A stretch of DNA of 9,478 nucleotides from Pseudomonadota bacterium. GTDB lineage: Bacteria > Pseudomonadota > Gammaproteobacteria > Xanthomonadales > Rhodanobacteraceae. Each line of letters opens with the position of its first letter. The first letter of the stretch is position 1. The notes under the pieces were generated by a model. It saw only the letters and a list, made by a program, of their open reading frames with translations. It was not told where the DNA came from and searched no databases. The translations under genes were made by a program, and so were the position numbers. Of this stretch, positions 4,265 to 9,478 are shown piece by piece. The DNA lies in assembly GCA_018241165.1 (NCBI GenBank), contig JAFEEK010000169.1:1-9478 (forward strand). The letters are read 5' to 3'.

Positions 4265-6931
4265 GTGGCTGTCCAGTTCGATCCGATCCAACTTCCGCGC
4301 CTTCCCGCCGCGATTCCTCGCAGCGGCGTTTCGCGCGAGGCGCGCGCAGCATTGCGGCAATTGACCGGCGATGTCGATCGCCAACTGGTGGACTCCTTCC
4401 GCCTTGGCGCGGATGTCGATGCGCTCACGCGTGCGCGCGCGGATGCAGTCGAGCGTATCGTGACGCATGCCTGGATCGCCTGTGTCGGCGACAACGATGC
4501 CTTGGCTTTGTATGCCGTCGGCGGTTTCGGCCGCGGCGAGTTGTTTCCGCATTCGGATGTGGATTTGCTGGTGTTGTGCGAACAGCCGCCGTCTGGCCCG
4601 GTGTCGCGCGCACTCGAATCCTTTTTTGCCTGCCTGTGGGACATCGGCCTGAAACCCGGTCACGCCGTGCGCACGCTGGCCGAATGCCGCGAACACGCAG
4701 CGGCCGACGCCAGCGTCTACACCAGCGCGTTCGATGCGCGCCGGATTGCCGGCAGCGCGCAACTCGACGCAGCGCTCGCCGCCATGTTGGACGACGATGG
4801 ACTTTGGTCGAAACCGCGTTATCTCGCAGCGCGACGCGCCGACCGCGACGCGCGCCACGCGCGCTTCGACGACACCGCCTACAACCTGGAACCCAATCTG
4901 AAGGATGGCCCCGGTGGCCTGCGCGCGGCGCAGACGATCGCGTGGCTGGGCCGACGCCTGTTTGCCGCGACGAGTTTGTCCACATTGGGAAAATGCGGCA
5001 TGTTGGCGCAGGCCGAGGCGACCGCGCTGGATGCCGCGCGGCATCTGCTTGCGCGCATCCGCTTCGCCCTGCACCTCGTGGCAGGCCGCGCCGAGGAGCG
5101 CCTGCTGTTCGACTACCAGCGCGCGCTCGCCGCGCAATTCGGTTTCGTCGACGAGCATCGCGAGAACCTCGCCGTCGAACAATTCATGCAAGGCTATTAC
5201 CGCGCCGCGATGACGATCGAGCGCCTCAGTGCGCGTTTCATCGATGCCTGCGACGAGGCATTGGAACCGCCGGCGTTGCCGCAGCGCGTGAGCCTGGATT
5301 TCGTCGCGGTCAACGCGCGCCTGGACAGCGACACGCCGGATCTGTTCGAGCGCCGGCCTGCGGCACTGATCGACCTGTTCCGCATCTGGACCGAGCACGC
5401 GCAAATCCTTGCCCTGCGCACGGCGTTGGTGCGTCGCATCGAAGCCAGCCTCGCGCGCGTTGGCGAGCATCTTGGCGAAGACGACGAAGTGAATGCCGCC
5501 TTCGCGCGCCTGTTGCGACGCGGCGCTCCGGCCGTCGAAGCGCTGGCGCGGATGAATCGCTTCGGCGTGCTCGCGCACTATCTTCCGGCCTTCGGGCGCA
5601 TCGTCGGTCGCATGCAGTACGACCTGTTCCACGTCTACACCGTGGACGAGCACACGATTCGCGTGCTGCGCAACGTCGAGCGCTTCGCCAGTGCGCAGGC
5701 GAGCCGCGAATTTGCGCAGGCGCATGAACTGTGGACGCGCCTGCAAAAGCCGGAATTGCTGCTGCTCGCTGCGCTGTTCCACGACATCGCCAAGGGTCGT
5801 GGCGGCGATCATTCCGAACTCGGCGAGGGCGAGGCGCGTGCATTCTGCGAACGCTTGAAATTGTCGGCGGCGGATGGCGAACTGGTCGCCTGGCTGGTGC
5901 GCCGGCACCTGCTGATGAGCGTGACCGCGCAGCGCCAGGACATCACCGATCCGGACGTCGTGCGCCGTTTCGCCGTCGAAGTCGGGGACTGGGAGCGCCT
6001 GGATTGCCTGTATCTGCTCACCTGCGCCGACATCGCCGGGACCAGCGCGAAGCTGTGGAATTCATGGAAGGACAAGCTGCTTTCGGACTTGTACGTGAGT
6101 GCGCGCTACGCGTTGCGCGCAGGTCCCGAACAGGCGCCGCACGCGGACGAACGCGCAGCCGAATGCCGGCGCATGGCAATGACCTTGTTGCGCGAAGGCG
6201 GCATGGATGCGGCGGACATCGAGCGCGTCTGGGCGGATTTTCCCGATGAAAGCTTCCTGCGTTTCACGCCGGTGCAGATCGCCTGGCAGACGCGCGGCAT
6301 CGCACAGGCGTCGGCCAGCGGCCCGCATGTGCTGGTCGATGCGGCCGGACCGCGCGGCGGCACCGAAGTATTCGTGCATGCCGCCGACCGCGACGGCCTG
6401 TTCGCGGCGATCACCGCCGTGTTCGACCGCTTGCGCCTGTCCGTGCTCGAAGCGCGCGTCGTCACGTCACGGCACGGCATGAGCCTGGACAGCTTCGTCG
6501 TACTCGATGGCGAAGGCCGCGCCTTGCGCGACGACGCACAGGCGGCACGCTTGCGCAACGCGCTGGTCGAGGCGCTGACGCAAACGCCGTATCGCGCGGA
6601 AACGGCGGCGCGCGCGCCGAGTCGGGCGCAGCGCCACTTCGCCATTGCGCCACGCATCGAATTCGGCGCACAGCCGGTGCGCGGGCACACCCAGCTTGCG
6701 ATTGTTTGCGCCGATCGCCCCGGCTTGCTCGCGATGATCGCGCGCGTGTTCCGCGAACACGGCATTCGCGTGCACGACGCACGCATCGCCACGTTCGGCG
6801 AACGCGTCGAGGATTTTTTCTTGATCGGCGGCGAGCATGACGCAATACTCGGCGCCGCCGCACGCGAGTCCCTGCGCGCTGCGCTTGCGAATGCCCTGGA
6901 CACTTCCGCTGACAAGGTGCGGCATGCCTGA
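4265..6931 (+). CDS. glnD: Bifunctional [protein-PII] uridylyltransferase / uridylyl-removing enzyme
   Basis: GlnD senses glutamine and adds UMP to, or removes it from, PII proteins, thereby setting glutamine synthetase activity and nitrogen gene expression. At 888 residues it is full length (E. coli 890). The nucleotidyltransferase motif [19 protein letters not shown] spans residues 86-104, with catalytic S97-D98-V99-D100. The HD hydrolase domain shows H463 ([10 protein letters not shown]) and the H506-D507 pair ([15 protein letters not shown]). Two ACT domains follow, from about 699 ([17 protein letters not shown]) and about 808 ([17 protein letters not shown]), which bind glutamine. All domains look intact. 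The only possible start near the family N-terminus is the GTG at 4265; the upstream ATGs at 4251 and 4263 are in another frame. The nearest purine-rich ribosome-binding sequence (GAGAGGGG, 4240-4247) lies inside the REP hairpin, 17 bases away. It overlaps dapD by 8 bp. Confidence 0.97.
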   Translation: MAVQFDPIQLPRLPAAIPRSGVSREARAALRQLTGDVDRQLVDSFRLGADVDALTRARADAVERIVTHAWIACVGDNDALALYAVGGFGRGELFPHSDVDLLVLCEQPPSGPVSRALESFFACLWDIGLKPGHAVRTLAECREHAAADASVYTSAFDARRIAGSAQLDAALAAMLDDDGLWSKPRYLAARRADRDARHARFDDTAYNLEPNLKDGPGGLRAAQTIAWLGRRLFAATSLSTLGKCGMLAQAEATALDAARHLLARIRFALHLVAGRAEERLLFDYQRALAAQFGFVDEHRENLAVEQFMQGYYRAAMTIERLSARFIDACDEALEPPALPQRVSLDFVAVNARLDSDTPDLFERRPAALIDLFRIWTEHAQILALRTALVRRIEASLARVGEHLGEDDEVNAAFARLLRRGAPAVEALARMNRFGVLAHYLPAFGRIVGRMQYDLFHVYTVDEHTIRVLRNVERFASAQASREFAQAHELWTRLQKPELLLLAALFHDIAKGRGGDHSELGEGEARAFCERLKLSAADGELVAWLVRRHLLMSVTAQRQDITDPDVVRRFAVEVGDWERLDCLYLLTCADIAGTSAKLWNSWKDKLLSDLYVSARYALRAGPEQAPHADERAAECRRMAMTLLREGGMDAADIERVWADFPDESFLRFTPVQIAWQTRGIAQASASGPHVLVDAAGPRGGTEVFVHAADRDGLFAAITAVFDRLRLSVLEARVVTSRHGMSLDSFVVLDGEGRALRDDAQAARLRNALVEALTQTPYRAETAARAPSRAQRHFAIAPRIEFGAQPVRGHTQLAIVCADRPGLLAMIARVFREHGIRVHDARIATFGERVEDFFLIGGEHDAILGAAARESLRAALANALDTSADKVRHA

Positions 6932-7745
6932 CTTGCGTCACATCATCGAATCGGCGTGGGAAGACCGCGCCGGAATTTCCCAGGGTCGCGCCGCTGCGCC
7001 GTTGCGCGCCGCCGTCGATGCTGCGTTGGACGCGCTCGAATCCGGCGCAAATCGCGTCGCCGAGCCGGATGGATCCGGCGGTTGGCGCGTCAACGAATGG
7101 CTGAAGAAAGCCGTGTTGCTGTCGTTTCGCATCCATCCAAACTCCGTCATGGCTGCGGCGCCGGCGCCGTATTTCGACAAGGTGCCGCTGCGTTTCGAAG
7201 GTTTCGATGCGGCGCGTTTTCGCGAGTTGGGCGCGCGCGTCGTGCCCGGCGCAGTGGTGCGACGCGGTGCGTTCATCGGCCGCGATGCGGTGCTGATGCC
7301 GAGTTTTGTCAACATCGGCGCCCATGTCGGCGCCGGCACCATGGTCGACACCTGGGCGACGGTCGGATCGTGCGCGCAGATCGGCAGGAATGTGCATCTG
7401 TCCGGCGGCGTCGGCATCGGCGGCGTGCTCGAACCGCTGCAGGCCGCGCCCACGATCATCGAGGACGATTGCTTCATCGGCGCGCGTTCCGAAGTCGTCG
7501 AGGGCGTGATCGTCGAACGCGGCAGCGTGATCGGCATGGGCGTATTCCTCGGTCAATCCACGCGCATCTACGATCGCGCCACGAAAAGCGTCAGCTATGG
7601 TCGTGTGCCGTCGGGCAGCGTGGTCGTCGCCGGCAGCCTGCCCGCGGCCGATGGCTCGCACAGCCTGTATGCGGCGATCATCGTCAAACGCGTGGACGAA
7701 AAAACGCGGGCCAAGACCTCGCTCAACGAGTTGCTGCGGGATTGA
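6924..7745 (+). CDS. dapD: 2,3,4,5-tetrahydropyridine-2,6-dicarboxylate N-succinyltransferase
   Basis: DapD transfers succinyl from succinyl-CoA to tetrahydrodipicolinate, the first committed step of the succinylase branch to meso-diaminopimelate and lysine. The 273 residues are almost exactly the E. coli length (274). The N-terminal helical domain contains [13 protein letters not shown] (58-70) and YFDKVPLRF (83-91). The left-handed beta-helix of hexapeptide repeats runs from about 105 to 235, including [17 protein letters not shown] (138-154), [17 protein letters not shown] (158-174) and [10 protein letters not shown] (186-195). The C-terminus reads NELLRD. The ATG at 6924 lies inside the last codons of glnD (8-bp overlap) and has AAGG six bases upstream, which suggests translational coupling. 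A longer in-frame reading from 6837 lies wholly inside glnD and is rejected. As in E. coli, it follows map and glnD. Confidence 0.98.
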   Translation: MPDLRHIIESAWEDRAGISQGRAAAPLRAAVDAALDALESGANRVAEPDGSGGWRVNEWLKKAVLLSFRIHPNSVMAAAPAPYFDKVPLRFEGFDAARFRELGARVVPGAVVRRGAFIGRDAVLMPSFVNIGAHVGAGTMVDTWATVGSCAQIGRNVHLSGGVGIGGVLEPLQAAPTIIEDDCFIGARSEVVEGVIVERGSVIGMGVFLGQSTRIYDRATKSVSYGRVPSGSVVVAGSLPAADGSHSLYAAIIVKRVDEKTRAKTSLNELLRD

Positions 7746-7752
7746 ACGCGCC

Positions 7753-8106
7753 ATGTCGATTATTTTGTACGGTTTGGAAAAATGCGAAACGTGCAAGAAG
7801 GCGCGCAAGTGGCTCGAACGCCAGAAAATCGCACATTCCTTTATCGACTACCGCGATGAGCCGGTCGATGCGACCACGCTCAAGTTGTGGGCGAAAGCGG
7901 TCGGCGGTTGGCAATCGCTGGTCAATCGCAGCGGCACCACCTGGCGCAATCTGATGCCCGCGCGCAAATCGCCGGGTTCGGATGCCGAGTGGCTGCTGTT
8001 GATCCGCGAATATCCGGCGCTGGTGCGCCGGCCGGTCACGCTGCTGGATGACGGCAGCGTGCACCTGGGATTTACCGACAATCTGTTCAAGCAATTATTC
8101 AAATGA
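7753..8106 (+). CDS. ArsC/Spx-like small thioredoxin-fold protein (YffB type)
   Basis: The product has 117 residues, as expected for the YffB branch of the ArsC/Spx family. It opens SIILYGLEKCETCKKARKWL, the thioredoxin-fold strand followed by the redox loop, with Cys11 and Cys14 forming a CxxC pair. Later come SGTTWRNLMP (about 66-75) and the conserved RRP at about 93-95 (LVRRPVTLLDDG), the arginine region that in ArsC stabilises the oxyanion. It ends LGFTDNLFKQLFK, as in YffB. The family's substrate is uncertain; arsenate reduction with glutathione has been proposed but is not established, so I do not name it arsC. It starts seven bases after the dapD stop, with a weak GCGGGA upstream, and precedes dapE. 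Adjacency of yffB and dapE is also seen in E. coli, so the pairing looks conserved. Confidence 0.93.
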   Translation: MSIILYGLEKCETCKKARKWLERQKIAHSFIDYRDEPVDATTLKLWAKAVGGWQSLVNRSGTTWRNLMPARKSPGSDAEWLLLIREYPALVRRPVTLLDDGSVHLGFTDNLFKQLFK

Positions 8107-8110
8107 CTCG

Positions 8111-8201
8111 TCATTCCGGCGAAAGCCGGAATCCAGCGACTTTTCTTCTCATGCATCGAAAAGGAGCGAAAGACACTGGATCCCGGCTTTCGCCGCGATG
8201 A
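8111..8201. repeat. Inverted dispersed-type repeat between the YffB-like gene and dapE
   Basis: Two 26-bp arms face each other, at 8111-8136 and 8176-8201. The right arm is the inverse complement of the left with three mismatches. The left arm is itself a perfect 8-bp hairpin with a GAAA loop (ATTCCGGC 8113-8120, GCCGGAAT 8125-8132). The right arm folds likewise with one mismatch. The 39 bp between them show no ORF. The core TCATTCC-GGCGAAAGCC-GGAATCCAG resembles a dispersed repeat common in many Proteobacteria and differs from the CCCTCTCCC elements elsewhere in this window. The element fills the gap between genes, starting four bases after one stop codon and ending just before the dapE ribosome-binding site. 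It may be a small non-autonomous (MITE- or BIME-like) element. Confidence 0.78.
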
Positions 8202-8214
8202 CAGCGGAGAAAAT

Positions 8215-9345
8215 ATGAGCGCGATTCTCGATCTCACCTGCGAGCTGATCCGGCGCCGCTCGCTCACACCCGACGATGCCGGCTGTCAGGCCCTGATCGG
8301 CGAGCGTCTTCGACGCGCCGGATTCGCGATCGAGAATCTGACCTTCGGCGACGTGTCGAACCTGTGGGCGACGCACGGCAATGGCGATCCGGTGTTCGTG
8401 TTCCTCGGGCATACCGACGTGGTACCGACCGGGCCGGAAAACGAATGGACGAGTCCGCCATTCGAACCAACGATCCGCGACGGAAAACTCTACGGTCGCG
8501 GCGCGGCGGACATGAAATCCGGTGTGGCGGCGATGACTGTCGCCGCCGAACGCTTCGTGACGGTGCATCCCAAGCATCGCGGCACGGTCGGTGTGTTGTT
8601 GACCAGCGATGAAGAAGGTCCGCTCAACCAGAACGGAGTTCGCCGCGTCGTCGAGGAGTTCCGTCGCCGCGGCCAGCGCATCGATTGGTGCGTGGTCGGC
8701 GAGCCTTCATCGGCCGAAACACTTGGCGACATCGTGCGCGTGGGCCGGCGTGGTTCATTGTCAGGATCGCTGATCGTGCATGGCGTGCAGGGCCATGTCG
8801 CCTATCCGGACAAGGTGCTCAATCCGATTCATCTGGCTGCGCCGGCACTGGCGGAGCTTGCCGCCACGCGCTGGGACGAGGGCAACGCGGAATTTCCGCC
8901 GACTTCGTTCCAGGTTTCCAACGTGCATGCCGGCACCGGCGCGTTGAACGTCGTGCCCGGCGCGCTGGAGGCGAAATTCAATTTCCGCTACTGCACCGCG
9001 AGTACGGCGCAGTCCCTGCGCGAGCGCACGCAGGCGATCCTGCGCAAGCATGGACTGGATTTCGACGTGCATTGGGACTTGTCCGGCGAACCGTTCCTGA
9101 CCCAGGCTGGCGTGCTGCGCACGGTTGTGGAAAAAGCGATAAAAGATATTTGTGGAATCGTGCCACGCGCAGACACCGGAGGCGGCACGTCCGATGCACG
9201 TTTTATCGCGCCGCTCGGCGCCGAAGTCGTCGAGGTCGGCCCCGTGAATGCCTCGATCCACAAGATCGACGAGCACGTCGCGCTCGCCGATCTGGAACGG
9301 CTGCCAGACCTGTATGCCGCAGTCGTCGGTGCGCTGACGCGCTGA
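8215..9345 (+). CDS. dapE: Succinyl-diaminopimelate desuccinylase
   Basis: DapE is a di-zinc M20 amidohydrolase that releases succinate from N-succinyl-L,L-diaminopimelate in the cytoplasm, leaving L,L-diaminopimelate for cell wall and lysine synthesis. At 376 residues it is the usual length (E. coli 375). The active-site residues are all present: H66 and D68 ([10 protein letters not shown]), the bridging D99 ([10 protein letters not shown]), catalytic E133 and ligand E134 (TSDEEGP), E163 (VGEPSS) and H349 (ASIHKIDEH). The dimerisation domain spans roughly 180-290 and contains GVQGHVAYP. The start at 8215 is set by GGAG five bases upstream and the family-like opening [18 protein letters not shown]. 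It acts two steps after DapD; the aminotransferase between them is not in this window. Its TGA directly abuts the stop codon of the convergent gene. Confidence 0.98.
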   Translation: MSAILDLTCELIRRRSLTPDDAGCQALIGERLRRAGFAIENLTFGDVSNLWATHGNGDPVFVFLGHTDVVPTGPENEWTSPPFEPTIRDGKLYGRGAADMKSGVAAMTVAAERFVTVHPKHRGTVGVLLTSDEEGPLNQNGVRRVVEEFRRRGQRIDWCVVGEPSSAETLGDIVRVGRRGSLSGSLIVHGVQGHVAYPDKVLNPIHLAAPALAELAATRWDEGNAEFPPTSFQVSNVHAGTGALNVVPGALEAKFNFRYCTASTAQSLRERTQAILRKHGLDFDVHWDLSGEPFLTQAGVLRTVVEKAIKDICGIVPRADTGGGTSDARFIAPLGAEVVEVGPVNASIHKIDEHVALADLERLPDLYAAVVGALTR

Positions 9346-9478
9346 TCACGCCGCCACGCGGTCGAGCAGTCCGCGGGCGAGGAACAATTCAACACGCTCG
9401 AACGGAATGCGATCGCCCGCATCGGCGCCGTAGTGCGCTTCGGCGATGCGGCCATGTTCATCGACGAGGAAATCCGCC
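9346..9478 (-). CDS. Peroxiredoxin-like (AhpC/TSA, redoxin) protein, C-terminal end only
   Basis: Only the last 43 codons are in the window, reading leftward from the right edge to the TGA at 9348-9346. The visible residues begin ADFLVDEHGRIAEAHYGAD and continue GDRIPFERVELFLARGL to a final RVAA. The pattern P-A-D-F-L-hydrophobic-D-x-x-G-R-I followed by YG and GD-x-IP is typical of the last strand and helix of peroxiredoxin-like AhpC/TSA proteins (thioredoxin fold), in which the strand carries ADFL(I/V)D. The catalytic cysteine region lies outside, so neither activity nor subtype can be judged. Its stop touches that of dapE with no spacer. Confidence 0.62.
   Translation of the reverse strand, partial: ADFLVDEHGRIAEAHYGADAGDRIPFERVELFLARGLLDRVAA

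Noticed and set aside
4211..5908. Long open frame (565 codons) antisense to glnD
   Set aside because: It is the shadow of a high-GC gene. It shows no recognisable family, and the sense frame has complete GlnD motifs across the same bases.
6837..6923. Longer dapD start inside glnD
   Set aside because: Family length and N-terminus match the ATG at 6924, and the extra residues are a frame-shifted reading of the second GlnD ACT domain.
1..9478. A new defence, phage or biosynthetic system
   Set aside because: All substantial frames are accounted for by housekeeping genes or by metal-efflux or redoxin fragments. No integrase, transposase, toxin-antitoxin pair, reverse transcriptase or tRNA was seen on either strand.

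Overview
This is a high-GC proteobacterial chromosome segment made almost entirely of housekeeping genes. The divergent map / rpsB-tsf pair followed by glnD and dapD is the classic gammaproteobacterial order. The protein sequences, the CCCTCTCCC-type intergenic hairpin repeats and a CopL-like small protein suggest the order Xanthomonadales (Lysobacterales), perhaps Rhodanobacteraceae. That placement is an inference from remembered relatives, not from a search.

Layout, left to right. Positions 1-1049 hold two genes on the minus strand. One is the N-terminal two-fifths or so of a CzcC/TolC-type outer-membrane efflux protein, which runs off the left edge. The other, just upstream of it, is a small exported Cys/His-rich protein resembling CopL. 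They look like the start of a heavy-metal efflux operon. Positions 1050-1194 hold two perfect hairpins, and 1195-3092 holds tsf and rpsB, read leftward. A pair of inverted REP-like hairpins lies between rpsB and tsf. Positions 3093-3339 form the divergent control region. On the minus strand it has a good sigma70 promoter and a leader of about 170 nt that can fold with a pseudoknot, which fits the S2-regulated rpsB leader. On the plus strand it has a -10 box placed for a leaderless map mRNA.

Positions 3340-9345 carry a plus-strand gene train: map, a second REP-like pair, glnD (GTG start), dapD (overlapping glnD by 8 bp), a YffB/ArsC-like gene, a third inverted repeat of another family, and dapE. 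The last stop codon abuts, within one TGATCA palindrome, the stop of a convergent peroxiredoxin-like gene cut off by the right edge.

Functionally, rpsB and tsf supply translation and map trims nascent proteins. glnD is the nitrogen sensor that modifies PII. dapD and dapE are the succinylase-branch steps from tetrahydrodipicolinate toward meso-diaminopimelate and lysine. I see no CRISPR, phage, transposase, tRNA or evidently new multi-gene system. The points worth a second look are regulatory: the rpsB leader, two apparently leaderless promoters with the same architecture, repeats placed at expression-critical junctions, the unusual glnD start, and the metal genes where pyrH might be expected.
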